Shown: positions 15,194 through 25,164, counted from the first letter of the stretch. The stretch is 64,000 nt of DNA from Paracidobacterium acidisoli (GCF_003428625.2 NZ_QVQT02000002.1:655026-719025), one strand, 5' to 3'. Notes: generated by a model from the letters alone, not told the origin. Made by a program: numbers and translations.

Positions 15194-16564
15194 ATGTCTG
15201 ACGCCGAGCCCCTGCTCCAACACGCCATCATCCGCTCCCGGCGCAGACTCCTGCCCTTTCTGCTCTTCATGTACATCGTGTCGTTCCTCGACCGCGCCAA
15301 CATCGGCTTCGCCAAACAGGCGCTGCTGACGTCGGCTCATGTCTCCGACGCCGCCTTCGCCCTCGGCGCCGGACTCTTCTTTCTCACCTATGCCTTCTTC
15401 GAGACCCCCAGCAACCTCGTCCTGCATCGCGTCGGCGCCCGCATCTGGCTTGCCCGCATCATGGTTGTCTGGGGATTCATCTCCGCCGCCACCCTCTTCA
15501 CCACCGGCCCGCGCTCCTTCTGCTTTCTGCGTCTGCTCCTCGGCGCAGCCGAAGGCGGATTCTTTCCCGGCGTCATCCTCTATCTCACCTACTGGTTTCC
15601 CAACCGCATCCGCGGCCAGATGATGGGCATCTTCTACCTGGGAGTGCCTCTCGCCTTCGTTCTCGGAGCGCCTCTCTCCGGCTTTCTGCTCGATCTCCAC
15701 ATCGCGCCCTTCCACGGATTTCTCCATCTCCAGGGCTGGCAGTGGATGTTTCTCGTCGAAGGGCTGCTCGCCGTCATCGGCGGTGTCATGTCGTTTCTCT
15801 ACCTCGACGACAAGCCCGATCGCGCACGGTGGCTGCCCGAGCCGGAAAAGCAGGCGCTCCTCGCCGTGCTCACGCGCGAAGAGAACGAGCGCCGCGCGCA
15901 CGGTCCCTCATCGCTTCTCGCCACCTTCGGCAATCCCCGCGTTCTCTATTTCGCGCTGATTTACTTCCTCATCCAGGTCGGCGTCTACGGAGTCGTCTTC
16001 TACCTGCCCAGCAACGTCTCCATCATCCTCGGAACCTCCATCGGGCTCCGTGTCGGCATCGTCTCCGCCGTTCCCTGGGTCTTTTCCGTCGCCGCCACCT
16101 TCGGGCTGCCGCTGCTCGGCGACCGCTATCGCAGCCACCGGCTCGTCGCCTCGCTCACGCTGCTCGCGTCGAGCCTGGCCATCTTCCTGCTGCCCATCGC
16201 AGAGAGCCTGATCCGCATCCACGATCTCTCCACCGCACCGGCGATCATGGCGTTACTGGCGCTCTGCGTCGCCGCCTCCGGCCTCATCGCCGTGCAGCCG
16301 CTCTTCTGGACCTTCCCCACCGGCTTCCTCTCCGGCAGCAGCGCCGCCGCCGGCATCGCTCTCATCAGCGCCCTCGGCAATCTGGGAGGCTTCGTCGCTC
16401 CCAACATCAAGGTCTGGGCCGAAGCCCACTTCCATACGCACTTCGCCGGACCCTTTTCGCTCGCCGTCTTCACGCTCCCCGGAGCGCTGCTCATCGCCAT
16501 GCTCAATCGCCGCGGACCGCATCCCCGCGCCGCCGCTCCCGATCCCGAGCTCTCCGCCGGATAG
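15194..16564 (+). CDS. MFS transporter, anion:cation symporter (ACS) family
   Basis: A 456-residue inner-membrane transporter with about 12 hydrophobic segments. The first half has the ACS-family opening LPFLLFMYIVSFLDRANIGF, the FETPSNLVLHRVGARIWLAR loop and LRLLLGAAEGGFFPGVILYL. ACS members carry organic anions such as hexuronates, phthalate or tartrate; the substrate cannot be read here. The gene stands alone and converges with a propeller-protein gene 15 bases away. Confidence 0.88.
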   Translation: MSDAEPLLQHAIIRSRRRLLPFLLFMYIVSFLDRANIGFAKQALLTSAHVSDAAFALGAGLFFLTYAFFETPSNLVLHRVGARIWLARIMVVWGFISAATLFTTGPRSFCFLRLLLGAAEGGFFPGVILYLTYWFPNRIRGQMMGIFYLGVPLAFVLGAPLSGFLLDLHIAPFHGFLHLQGWQWMFLVEGLLAVIGGVMSFLYLDDKPDRARWLPEPEKQALLAVLTREENERRAHGPSSLLATFGNPRVLYFALIYFLIQVGVYGVVFYLPSNVSIILGTSIGLRVGIVSAVPWVFSVAATFGLPLLGDRYRSHRLVASLTLLASSLAIFLLPIAESLIRIHDLSTAPAIMALLALCVAASGLIAVQPLFWTFPTGFLSGSSAAAGIALISALGNLGGFVAPNIKVWAEAHFHTHFAGPFSLAVFTLPGALLIAMLNRRGPHPRAAAPDPELSAG

Positions 16565-16578
16565 AGGCTCACGCCGCG

Positions 16579-18174
16579 TCAGTGCTTCGTCGAAAGCAGC
16601 CCATAGACATCGACTTCGCCTTTGGCGCCTGCATACACGTGCCCGTTCATCACCATCGGAAGATTGAATCGCAGCGCCGTCCCCGCTCCCGCCTCATCGC
16701 GGGCCGCATTCTGCGCGCTGTTATAAAGCTCGTGCGTCACATGCAGCGCGTCCACCGCGTGCAGCACCGGAGTTCCCGCCGTCGCATCCCATGCCTTCGA
16801 GCTCATCACCCACACAATTCCGTCTTTGTCGCCGTTGGCTGAAACCGTCGGCGTCGCCGCATCCACCGGGAACCGGAAGTTGCTCGCCGCCCGGAAGGTG
16901 AGCCGTCCGTCCTTTACCTCGTAATCGCGCAGCGCATCGCCGTCGCTCAGCACATATACGTGGTGGTTCCAGTACGCCATCGATCCGAAGATCCCGCCCA
17001 CCGTCGCAATCGTCTGCACCGCATGGCTGTTGTCGCCCGCGTGAAACTGCCCCATGCGGTCGCGGTCCACCACATAGATCATCGGCCCTTTGCCGCCCAC
17101 CAGCGCCACGTGCGGATGCGCTCCCGGCTGATCCGGCAGCAGCAGCGGCCCGCCCGATCCCAGATCCCGGTCCGTCTTATCCAGCTCATCCACGTTGAAC
17201 GGCGTAAAGTAGTCCACCGCTCTCAGGCCTGCGCCTGTCAGGCTCATTCTCAGCAGCGAGTCCCCATAATCGTGTCCGCCCTTCGCCGCATCGAAGCGCC
17301 CGTTGCCCGTCGCCACAAAGAGATTGCCTGCTCCGTCCGCCGCCGGCCCCGTATCGCTCGCCCAGATACCGCCATCATCGGCATTCGGAGAATCGTTGAA
17401 GACCGCCCTCTGCTTCAGACTCTGCGCATCGTAGGCCATTACCCATCCGTGATACGGCCCCACATCGCACGACGACGCCCATGTCAGATACACCATCCCG
17501 TTCACCAGCAGCAGCGCCGCCCGCGGATTCTCCCGCAGCGGCTCAAACTTCACGCGGCCGCGTGCGCTGCCATCGCCGGTGCCCTGCACTGACGCGCGAA
17601 TCTCCACCGGACCGCCTGACTTCTCCGCGCCCGTCGTCACCGCGAGCGCATGCAGCCGCTGGTGATACTCGCTCCCTGAGCCCTGCCCGTCCTTCGTCCG
17701 CGCCAGCACATACAGCGTTCCCGTCTTCGCGTCGATCACCGGAGTCGAGGTAACCCCCACCTCCGGACGGATAAACGGGCATTGCACATCCATCGCCGGA
17801 ACTGGCGTCGCGCCGTCTTTCAGAAAGCTCACATGCCACAGCGGCGCCGCAGGCCTGCCGTAAGCGTCAAAGGCGTAGACGCTGTCATGCTCCGTCACCA
17901 CAAAGAGCACATCGTGACGGCCTTTGCCCGGAACCTCCACACCGCTCAGAAAAAGCGGCTGGGCGTACACGTCGCCGTCCACCCGCAACGTAAACAGCTT
18001 TCCGAACTGCTGCGCGTTCACATTCTGCGGCGTCAGCGTCCTCTCATGCAGGTAGGCTCCCGTCCGCGCATTGTCATACTGCGAGGTCGTCATCTGCGCC
18101 TGGGCGCACAGCCCGGCGGCAAGCACAGCAACACCCCAGCACCAGCCGGAATTTCTCAGCGCAGTCCGTTTCAT
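16579..18174 (-). CDS. Secreted PQQ-like beta-propeller protein
   Basis: A 531-residue exported protein with the signal peptide MKRTALRNSGWCWGVAVLAA ending near CAQAQ. Repeated propeller elements are visible: VYAFDAYGRPAAPLWHVSF, YVLARTKDGQG, NLFVATGNGRFDA and IYVVDRDRMGQF. It lacks the full set of PQQ-dehydrogenase motifs, so a binding or structural role is as likely as catalysis. The start at 18174 has GAGGTGAGC directly before it. It lies downstream of, and in the same direction as, a PQQ dehydrogenase but beyond a terminator. Confidence 0.78.
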   Translation of the reverse strand: MKRTALRNSGWCWGVAVLAAGLCAQAQMTTSQYDNARTGAYLHERTLTPQNVNAQQFGKLFTLRVDGDVYAQPLFLSGVEVPGKGRHDVLFVVTEHDSVYAFDAYGRPAAPLWHVSFLKDGATPVPAMDVQCPFIRPEVGVTSTPVIDAKTGTLYVLARTKDGQGSGSEYHQRLHALAVTTGAEKSGGPVEIRASVQGTGDGSARGRVKFEPLRENPRAALLLVNGMVYLTWASSCDVGPYHGWVMAYDAQSLKQRAVFNDSPNADDGGIWASDTGPAADGAGNLFVATGNGRFDAAKGGHDYGDSLLRMSLTGAGLRAVDYFTPFNVDELDKTDRDLGSGGPLLLPDQPGAHPHVALVGGKGPMIYVVDRDRMGQFHAGDNSHAVQTIATVGGIFGSMAYWNHHVYVLSDGDALRDYEVKDGRLTFRAASNFRFPVDAATPTVSANGDKDGIVWVMSSKAWDATAGTPVLHAVDALHVTHELYNSAQNAARDEAGAGTALRFNLPMVMNGHVYAGAKGEVDVYGLLSTKH

Positions 18175-18344
18175 GCTCACCTCGCGGCAATCGACAAAGC
18201 TCTTCCCTGTACCGATGCAATCCTGGTTCCGGAGACAGCCCGCATTCAGCTTCAGCTCCCGGCGCTGCTCACTGCACGGCCCATTCCGTGAAACGCCGCT
18301 CTTCTGCAGGGAACACGCTGCGCGTAGCGGCGGAATTTTCTCCC

Positions 18345-18386
18345 GCATAAACCACAAAGCCCACACCCGATTCATCGGATGTGGGC
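18345..18386 (-). terminator. Terminator after the PQQ dehydrogenase gene
   Basis: On the minus strand GCCCACA and TGTGGGC (18386-18359) pair, with an inner CCGA/TCGG stem, giving a near-continuous hairpin. It is followed by TTTGTGGTTT. It separates the PQQ dehydrogenase from the downstream propeller gene. Confidence 0.65.
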
Positions 18387-18404
18387 CACGCGGCTGGTTT
18401 CTCT

Positions 18405-19997
18405 TCAGCGTCCTCCGGTCTTTGCCGGCAGCGCATGCGTTGCCGCCTCTTCCGGAAGCCGCCACGCAAACAGCACGTTGCCGCTGCCCGTCAGCACATA
18501 CTGGTGGCCGTCCAGCATATAGGTAATGGGAGAGCTCGCCATGCCCGAGCCCAGACCGGCATGCCACAGCGTCCTGCCGTCACTCGTCCGCAGCACCAGC
18601 ATGTTGCCCTGCGCATCGCCCGTAAAAGTCAGCCCGGAGTCCGTCGTCAGCACGCCCGCGCCCGATCCATGCGGCCCCAGCTCATGCTTCCAGCGAATCT
18701 TTCCCGTCTGGTAATCGATCGCCTCCAGCACGCCCTTGCCCCACACGCCGTAATCGCCGCCCGCCCAGCCATAGGCTCCGTCCGCGGGCTTCGAAAAGTA
18801 AATGCTCCAGCTCGGGTGCGCGTCCACGAGGAAAAGCCCTGTCTTCGGATCGAAGCTGGGAGAGCGGTAGTTCGTCAGTCCCCCCTCGTCCGGCGCGATG
18901 ATCCGCCCATCCGGCGCCGGCTCCTTCGCCGGATTCGGAATCGGCTCGCCCCGCTTGTCGACGCCGAGGCTCCAGTTCACCGGTCCGAAGGTCGTCGTCA
19001 GCAGATCCTTCCCTGTCGCCCGGTCCAGCACCACAAAGTAGCCGTTGCGCGAAGCCTGCATCAGCATCTTGTGCGGCTTGCCGTGGAACGTCCCGTCCAC
19101 CAGCACCGGCGTCTCCACCGCGTCCCAGTCGTGCGTGTCGTGCGGCGAGATCTGGAATCCCCACACCAGCTTGCCCGTATCCGGATTCAGCGCCACGATG
19201 CTGCAGGTGTACAGGTTATCGCCCGGCCGCGCATTGCCGTTCAGCACCGGCGTCGGATTGCCCGTGCCCCAGTACAGCAGGTTCAGCTCCGGATCGTACG
19301 TTCCCGGCATCCACGTCGTGCCGCCCGTCGCCTTGTCGCCCGACTCCGGAGGAACCACGTCCCACTTCCACTGCAGCGTGCCCGTCTCCGGATCGAAGGC
19401 CTTCACAAAGGTCGGCAGGTTATCCAGATCGCCGCCCACGCCCACAATCACGTGGTTGCCCACGATCAGCGGAGCTTCGGTCGTCCAGTAGCCCTTGTTC
19501 ACATCGGCGATCTGCACATTCCAGCGCACCGAGCCGTCCTTCGCGTTCAGCGAGATCATGTGCGCATCCGGCCCCATAAAGTACAGCCAGTCTTTATAGA
19601 TCGCGACGCCGCGCTGCCCGATATGGTCTCCCTTGTTCGGCGGATAGTGGTAGTGCCACAGCATGTGCCCCGACCGCGCATCCACCGCCCAAAGGTTGTC
19701 CGGCACCGTGAAGTACAGTATTCCATCCACCAGAATCGGCGTCGATTTGATGCCCGCCGGCTGATCGGTCTGGAAGGCCCATGCCAGCGAAAGATCGTGC
19801 ACGTTCGCCGGCGTAATCTGGGTCAGCCTGCTGTGCCTCTGTCCCGAATAATCTCCGTGATACGACGGCCAGCTGTCAGGCGTCGGATGCAGCAGCAGCT
19901 TATTGGTCACATCCTGCGCCTTCGCCGGATGCCCGGCCCCCGCAGCCAGTACGGCCGCACACATTGCGATCATTGATATCGTTTTCATTTGCTTCAT
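18405..19997 (-). CDS. PQQ-dependent alcohol/sugar dehydrogenase-type quinoprotein
   Basis: A 530-residue periplasmic quinoprotein. The signal peptide MKQMKTISMIAMCAAVLAAG is followed by propeller blades with the methanol/ethanol dehydrogenase signatures: SYHGDYSGQRHSRLTQI, TPILVDGILYFTVPDNLWAVD, GTTWMPGTYDPELNLLYWGT and ISPHDTHDWDAVETPVLVD (region of the catalytic Asp). YGVWGKGVLEAIDYQTGKIRW lies near the C-terminus. No cytochrome c domain is fused. The substrate is unknown. Electrons could feed a c-type cytochrome, and the window contains c-type maturation genes. Confidence 0.88.
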   Translation of the reverse strand: MKQMKTISMIAMCAAVLAAGAGHPAKAQDVTNKLLLHPTPDSWPSYHGDYSGQRHSRLTQITPANVHDLSLAWAFQTDQPAGIKSTPILVDGILYFTVPDNLWAVDARSGHMLWHYHYPPNKGDHIGQRGVAIYKDWLYFMGPDAHMISLNAKDGSVRWNVQIADVNKGYWTTEAPLIVGNHVIVGVGGDLDNLPTFVKAFDPETGTLQWKWDVVPPESGDKATGGTTWMPGTYDPELNLLYWGTGNPTPVLNGNARPGDNLYTCSIVALNPDTGKLVWGFQISPHDTHDWDAVETPVLVDGTFHGKPHKMLMQASRNGYFVVLDRATGKDLLTTTFGPVNWSLGVDKRGEPIPNPAKEPAPDGRIIAPDEGGLTNYRSPSFDPKTGLFLVDAHPSWSIYFSKPADGAYGWAGGDYGVWGKGVLEAIDYQTGKIRWKHELGPHGSGAGVLTTDSGLTFTGDAQGNMLVLRTSDGRTLWHAGLGSGMASSPITYMLDGHQYVLTGSGNVLFAWRLPEEAATHALPAKTGGR

Positions 19998-20131
19998 AGC
20001 TGCGGAAACAGAAACTCCCTACAGGGCCCGTCCGGGCCGCGCTTCAGGGTCGGCAAAAGTATTTCACATCGGCCGCCTTTTAGGGGACTCCGGCGCGCGG
20101 AAGAACAGATTCCGGCTGTCCTGCCCTTGTG

Positions 20132-20171
20132 CACGGAAAAAAGGAAGGCTGCGCCGTTGACCAGCGCAGCC
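20132..20171 (-). terminator. Terminator after the ADOP permease gene
   Basis: Minus strand: GGCTGCGC (20171-20164) pairs with GCGCAGCC (20154-20147) around a 9-nt loop, followed by TTCCTTTTTTCCG. It lies just beyond the permease stop at 20228. Confidence 0.75.
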
Positions 20172-20227
20172 CGGAGACGCTCTTTGACCGTTCCGGAACT
20201 CCAGAAGGGCAGGAGCGAAAACTCTCA

Positions 20228-22711
20228 TTACTCTGATCGCAGCGCCCGCATCGGATCGATCGAGGCGGCGCGGCGAGCCGGCAAAAGCGAAGCGGCAATG
20301 GACAGCAGCAGCACGCTGGCTGCGGCCAGGCTCAGCACCAGCGGATCGAAGGGGCTGAGCTCGAACAGGAATGACCGCAGCAGATGCGCGGCGGCAACGG
20401 CTCCCAGCAGGCCGATCGCGCAGCCCACCCCCGCCAGCTTCATTCCGGAGACAAGCACCAGTCCCAGAACGCCCGACCGCTGCGAGCCCAGCGCCATGCG
20501 AATCGCCATCTCCTGCGTGCGCAGCGCGGCGGAAAACGCAATCACGCTGTAGATTCCCAGAATCGCCAGCAGCACCGCCGCCGCCGCAAACGCGGAGATC
20601 AGAGCGGTATTGAACCGGCGCGGCGCCTCGGAGTCCGAGATCGCATGCTCCATCGTCTGCACCTGGCTCAGCGCAAGCTGCGGATCGATCGCGTGCACCA
20701 CCGAGCGCAGCGCATTCTCCATCTGCTCCGGAGGCAGCGCCGAGCGCAGCGCGATGTTGCCGCTGTTTCCGGAGAGCATCGACGAGGAAACGAACGTCCC
20801 GAAGGACGCGACCATCTGGCTCACCGGCTGATAAAGCTGGTCGCTCGTGTCCTGATCGGGCGAGCCCTGCTTCACATTCCCCACCTCACCCACTACCGTC
20901 ATCCACGGAGTCGGCGTCTCCTGCATCCCCCAGCGCAGCCGCTTGCCGATCGGGTCCTGTCCCGGCCAGAAGCGCTCGGCGACCTTCTGGTTCACGATGA
21001 CTACAAGCTGCGACCCCGCCTTGTCCGCTTCGGTAAAAAAGCGCCCGCGCAGCAGCGGAATCCCCATCGCCTGGAAGTAATCTCCCATCACCTGCGACGG
21101 CCATCCCAGATTCAGCGGCGAGCCCTTCGGCTGCACGTAGCCATCGACTACAAATGCGCTGTTTGAATTGCTCCCCGTGGCCGGCAGCAGCGTGGTCAGA
21201 CCCGCCGCCTGATAGCCCGGAAGCTCCTGTAGCCGCCTCAACAGCTCTTTGCTGAACGCATCCACCTGCGCCTGGGTCGTATATTGCTTCTCCGGCAGGC
21301 CGTACGAGGCCGCAACCGTGTGATCCGGACGGAAGCCTGGATTCACCTCGCGCATCTTCTCGAAGCTGCGCAGCAGCAGTCCGGAGGCCGTCAGCAGCAC
21401 CAGCGCCACCGCCACCTCGGCAATCACCAGCGCCGAGCGCAGCCGCGCATGCCCGCTGCCCGCGCTGCCGGTGCGTCCGCCCTCCTTCAGCGCGTCGTTC
21501 ACGCGGGTGCGCATCGCGGCAAATGCCGGAGCCAGCCCGCAAAGCACGCCCGTCGCCGCGGAGATCAGCAACGCAAACGCCACCACCTGCCAATCCAGCC
21601 CGATACCCTGCACACGCGGCAGCGTCTCCGGCAACAGTCCAGTGCCCACACGAAGCGCCACGCCCGCCAGCAGAAGGCCCAGTGCGCCGCCCGCCGTGCT
21701 CAGCACCAGACTTTCAAGCACCGTCTGCCGGAGAATCGCCGGAGCCTGTGCCCCCAGCGCCAGACGAACGGCAATCTCGCGCCGCTTCCGGATCGCGCGC
21801 ACCAGCAGCAGCCCCGCCAGGTTCGCGCAGGCAATCAGCAGTACCACCACCACGGCCAGAAACAGCGTGCGCACCATCGGCCTCGCCGCGGCCACCGTAT
21901 CTTCCTGCAGCGAATGCACCAGCGCGCTGATGTGCAGGCTGCTCATGAACGCGGGATACCCGCGCATCGTCTGCTCGGCCACCCGCTCCGCATCCTGCTG
22001 CGCCTGCGCCGGAGAAACACCCGGCAGCAGACGCCCCACCATCTGGAAGTTCCACGAAGCCTGCCCGCCGTTGCCCACCTCGTCCGGCTGCAGGCTCAGC
22101 GGAACCCACAACTGGCTCTGGTTCAGCTGCCCCGGCACCAGCGGAAACTCAAAGCCCCGCGGCATCACGCCGATCACGACATACGGATTCCGGTCGAGTT
22201 GAATCGTCGAGCCCACCACGCCCGCATCGCCGTGAAAGCGGCTCTGCCACAGCTCATAGCTCAGCACCACCACCCGCTCGTGCCGCTGATCTTCCTGCTG
22301 CGTGAAGGTGCGCCCCAGCAGCGGAGCCACGCGCAGCGCCGGGAAAACCCCGCTGCCCAGCCGCGCCGCGCTCAGAACCTCCGGCTCGCCCTTGCCTGAA
22401 AGCTCATACCCGGTCTGCTGATAACCGCCCAGGCTCGAAAAGCTGTGCGTATCGCGCGTGTACGCGACGATATCCGGCCCCGTCACCCCCGACTCGCCGT
22501 TGCCGCCGAAGTCCGTTCCCTGCAGGTGATCCGCCAGCACCACCAGCCGGGTCGGCTCCGGAAACGGCAGCGGGCGCAGCAGCACACCCTCCACAATCGA
22601 AAAAATAGCCGTCGTCGCCCCAATGCCGAGCGCAAGCATCACTATCGCCATCGCCGAAAACCCAGGCGACTTGCGCAGCTGCCGGAATACGAATTTCAGA
22701 TCGTGAACCAT
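20228..22711 (-). CDS. ADOP-type orphan MacB/FtsX permease
   Basis: An 827-residue inner-membrane protein made of two FtsX/MacB permease units. The first unit has an N-terminal membrane helix (SPGFSAMAIVMLALGIGATT), a large periplasmic MacB domain, and three helices with the IRKRREIAVRLALGA motif. The second unit repeats this and ends with LRTQEMAIRMALGSQRSGV and LLPARRAASIDPMRALRSE. This duplicated layout is the acidobacterial duplicated orphan permease type. No ABC ATPase is adjacent, hence orphan. The start is ATG 22711 or GTG 22720; a palindromic possible operator lies just upstream. Confidence 0.9.
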   Translation of the reverse strand: MVHDLKFVFRQLRKSPGFSAMAIVMLALGIGATTAIFSIVEGVLLRPLPFPEPTRLVVLADHLQGTDFGGNGESGVTGPDIVAYTRDTHSFSSLGGYQQTGYELSGKGEPEVLSAARLGSGVFPALRVAPLLGRTFTQQEDQRHERVVVLSYELWQSRFHGDAGVVGSTIQLDRNPYVVIGVMPRGFEFPLVPGQLNQSQLWVPLSLQPDEVGNGGQASWNFQMVGRLLPGVSPAQAQQDAERVAEQTMRGYPAFMSSLHISALVHSLQEDTVAAARPMVRTLFLAVVVVLLIACANLAGLLLVRAIRKRREIAVRLALGAQAPAILRQTVLESLVLSTAGGALGLLLAGVALRVGTGLLPETLPRVQGIGLDWQVVAFALLISAATGVLCGLAPAFAAMRTRVNDALKEGGRTGSAGSGHARLRSALVIAEVAVALVLLTASGLLLRSFEKMREVNPGFRPDHTVAASYGLPEKQYTTQAQVDAFSKELLRRLQELPGYQAAGLTTLLPATGSNSNSAFVVDGYVQPKGSPLNLGWPSQVMGDYFQAMGIPLLRGRFFTEADKAGSQLVVIVNQKVAERFWPGQDPIGKRLRWGMQETPTPWMTVVGEVGNVKQGSPDQDTSDQLYQPVSQMVASFGTFVSSSMLSGNSGNIALRSALPPEQMENALRSVVHAIDPQLALSQVQTMEHAISDSEAPRRFNTALISAFAAAAVLLAILGIYSVIAFSAALRTQEMAIRMALGSQRSGVLGLVLVSGMKLAGVGCAIGLLGAVAAAHLLRSFLFELSPFDPLVLSLAAASVLLLSIAASLLPARRAASIDPMRALRSE

Positions 22712-22729
22712 TCGCTCCACACATCCTCA

Positions 22730-22744
22730 GGTGAAAGTTTCACC
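22730..22744. promoter_or_regulatory. Palindromic candidate operator upstream of the ADOP permease
   Basis: GGTGAAA-G-TTTCACC is a perfect odd palindrome within the larger imperfect repeat TCAGGTGAAAGTTTCACCCT. It lies 10-33 bases before the possible starts at 22720 and 22711, so a bound regulator would cover the leader. No regulator gene is adjacent. Confidence 0.4.
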
Positions 22745-22898
22745 CTGACGAATGCACGTCTGTCACCACATACGCGGGCCGCTAAACCCTTGTTCCACAT
22801 GAGCAAAATTATTTCCGCCCTTGTCCGGAACCGTACTGCTCTGTCCGGATGCGGACAACCGGCTGCCCGAAGCAAACCACGCCTGGTACAATCGGCGC

Positions 22899-23903
22899 AT
22901 GAAGTTAGCGGAACTGGCCGGCATTCTGGACTGCGAATGCCGCGGCAATGCAGAGGCGGAGATCACCGGTGTGGCAGGAATCGAGCAGGCCGGCCCGTCC
23001 CAGATCACCTTCGTCGCCAATCCCCGGTATTCCAGCCTCGCCCGCACCACGCAGGCCGGAGCCGTGCTCGTCGCGCCCGACTTTCCCGAGATCGAAGCTG
23101 CGACCCTGCGCACAAAGAACCCCTACCTCGCCTTTGCTCGCGCCGTCGAGATCTTCTACCGCCCTCCCGCATGGGAGCCCGGCACCCACCCCACCGCCGT
23201 CATCGCCGCCTCGGCAAAGATCGGCCGCAACGCCCACATCGGCGCCTATGTCGTCATCGGCGAGAACGTGATCCTCGGCGACAGCGCCGTCCTCCTGCCT
23301 CATGTCGTGATCTATCCCGGCGTCTCCATCGGCCATCGCTTCTTCGCCCACGCTCACTCCGTCGTGCGCGAGCACTGCCGCCTCGGAGACGATGTCGTCC
23401 TGCAGAATGGCGCCGTCGTCGGCTCCGACGGCTTCGGCTTCGCAAAGGACGAGACCGGCCGCTGGTTCAAGATCGTGCAGTCCGGCCCCGCCATCCTCGG
23501 CAACCGGGTCGAGGTGCAGACCAATTCCTGCATCGACCGCGCCAGCGTCGGCGAAACCCGCATCGGCGACGGCGTAAAGATCGACAACCTGGTGCAGGTC
23601 GGCCACGGCTCCTCGGTCGACGAAAACACCCTGCTCTGCTCCCAGGTCGGCCTCGCCGGCTCCTCCGAGATCGGAAAAAACGCCATCCTCGCCGGCCAGG
23701 TCGGCGTTGCCGGTCACTGCAAAGTCGGCGACGGCGTGATCATGACCGCGCAGTCCGGCGTCTCCCACGACGTGCCGCCCGGCAAGGTCATCAGCGGATC
23801 GCCGGCCTTCGACAACCGCCAGTGGCTCCGCTCCACCGCCATCTTCAGCCGTCTGCCCGAGCTGATCAAACAGCTCCAGCGGCGGGAGAAGAACCCTGAG
23901 TAA
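22899..23903 (+). CDS. lpxD: UDP-3-O-(3-hydroxyacyl)glucosamine N-acyltransferase
   Basis: Third step of lipid A synthesis, adding the N-linked hydroxyacyl chain. A 334-residue protein with an N-terminal uridine-binding domain (1-100; [20 protein letters not shown]) and a left-handed beta-helix of hexapeptide repeats (about 105-310). The catalytic-histidine region is [17 protein letters not shown], and [19 protein letters not shown] matches the family signature. A C-terminal helix ([20 protein letters not shown]) completes it. The start at 22899 is chosen because [13 protein letters not shown] matches family N-termini. It implies an LPS-type outer membrane. Confidence 0.95.
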   Translation: MKLAELAGILDCECRGNAEAEITGVAGIEQAGPSQITFVANPRYSSLARTTQAGAVLVAPDFPEIEAATLRTKNPYLAFARAVEIFYRPPAWEPGTHPTAVIAASAKIGRNAHIGAYVVIGENVILGDSAVLLPHVVIYPGVSIGHRFFAHAHSVVREHCRLGDDVVLQNGAVVGSDGFGFAKDETGRWFKIVQSGPAILGNRVEVQTNSCIDRASVGETRIGDGVKIDNLVQVGHGSSVDENTLLCSQVGLAGSSEIGKNAILAGQVGVAGHCKVGDGVIMTAQSGVSHDVPPGKVISGSPAFDNRQWLRSTAIFSRLPELIKQLQRREKNPE

Positions 23904-23978
23904 CCTATTACCATTGGAACGCCGTCTATATAAATGTCATGGCGGCATATACTGCCGGAATCGCATCAAACAAAGTTC

Positions 23979-24782
23979 ATGTACAGAGACACGGAAACAG
24001 AAGGAGCGGGCGGAAGCAGTGAGGCAGTCGTGGAGCCGGTCCGCGTTCTGCTGCTCGACGATCATCCGGAGAACCTTCTTCTGCGGTCCACCATCCTCCG
24101 CAAGTACGGCTATCTCACCGAAACTGCCAGCACCGTGGAGGAGGCCGGGCAGATGCTCGACGGCATCGACATCGCCGTCCTCGATTACCACCTCGGCGCC
24201 GGTAAGTTCGGCACCGATGTCGCTGCCGAGCTGCGGCGGCGGCGCCCGGAAGTCCCGATCATCATCCTCTCCGCCACCCTCGAGCGACGCTTCGGCGGCG
24301 TCGAGGATATGCATCTGCTGAAGGGCTACAGCTCCATCGACGATCTGCTGACGGCTCTGCGCTCCTTCGAGGCCCGCCTCCGCGGCAAACAGGTCGTCGT
24401 CGACGCCCGCGACTTCTTCTACTCGCGCATCAATATGGCGATGGGCGACGACGTCGTGCTCGAGATCCTCGACGCCGAAGGCAACTGGCAGTATGTGAAC
24501 GAGACCTGCGCCCGCCTGCTCGAACATCCTCGCGAATGGTTCCAGGGGCGCAACATGTTCGAGGAGATGCCGGAGCTCGTCCCCGACTGGCTCGAAACCA
24601 TCCGCACCGTCGCCGAGACGCGCGAAACCTACATGGACCGCACCTGGAGGGGCCTGCTGAATCTGCCGCGCAGAGGCGTCGAATGGGTCTGGAACGTGCT
24701 CATCTTCCCCATTACGCTGCACACCCGCGAAACCGGCGTGGTGCTGACGGCGCGAATCCTCGAACGAAAGACCATCCTATGA
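23979..24782 (+). CDS. Response regulator with REC and PAS-like domains
   Basis: A 267-residue signalling protein. The receiver domain (about 20-140) has the acidic pair LLLDDHPEN, phosphoacceptor Asp in IAVLDYHLGAG, the Ser/Thr strand IIILSAT and the conserved Lys in LLKGYSS. A PAS-like domain follows (about 165-260: GDDVVLEILDAEGNWQYVNE, CARLLEHPREWFQGRNMFEE). No DNA-binding or enzymatic output domain is present. The start may instead be ATG 23934. It is coupled by ATGA overlap to the next, lipoprotein gene. Confidence 0.78.
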   Translation: MYRDTETEGAGGSSEAVVEPVRVLLLDDHPENLLLRSTILRKYGYLTETASTVEEAGQMLDGIDIAVLDYHLGAGKFGTDVAAELRRRRPEVPIIILSATLERRFGGVEDMHLLKGYSSIDDLLTALRSFEARLRGKQVVVDARDFFYSRINMAMGDDVVLEILDAEGNWQYVNETCARLLEHPREWFQGRNMFEEMPELVPDWLETIRTVAETRETYMDRTWRGLLNLPRRGVEWVWNVLIFPITLHTRETGVVLTARILERKTIL

Positions 24783-25153
24783 ATCTCCTTCTGCAAAAGG
24801 GCCGGATCATGCTCCTTCCGGCCGCTGTAGGGATCTGCCTGCTGAGCGGCTGCCGCTCGCGCTACGTGCAGACAACCATCACCAATCACACGGATACCCC
24901 TCTGCGGCTGATCGAAGTGGATTACCCCAGCGCCAGCTTCGGCACCGATCAGATCGCGCCGCAGCAGGCATTCCACTATCGCTTCAAGGTCCAGGGCTCG
25001 GGCCCCGTGACGATCACCTTCACCGGTGACTCCGGAAAACCCACGAATGCAACCGGTCCCCAGCTGTCCGAAGGCGAGCAGGGCACCCTGCAGGTCTCTG
25101 TCGAAGCCGGAGACCACGTAAAATGGGCGACGGATCTGGTTACAAAACCGTAA
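24779..25153 (+). CDS. Small lipoprotein of unknown function
   Basis: A 124-residue protein beginning MNLLLQKGRIMLLPAAVGIC and followed by LLSGC, a clear lipobox. Lipidation is therefore expected at about residue 23. The mature part is a short beta-rich domain (TITNHTDTPLRLIEVDYPSA, VEAGDHVKWATDLV). The ATG overlaps the previous stop as ATGA, so it is co-translated with the REC-PAS gene. No family was recognised. Confidence 0.72.
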   Translation: MNLLLQKGRIMLLPAAVGICLLSGCRSRYVQTTITNHTDTPLRLIEVDYPSASFGTDQIAPQQAFHYRFKVQGSGPVTITFTGDSGKPTNATGPQLSEGEQGTLQVSVEAGDHVKWATDLVTKP

Positions 25154-25164
25154 ATACAGCTCGA

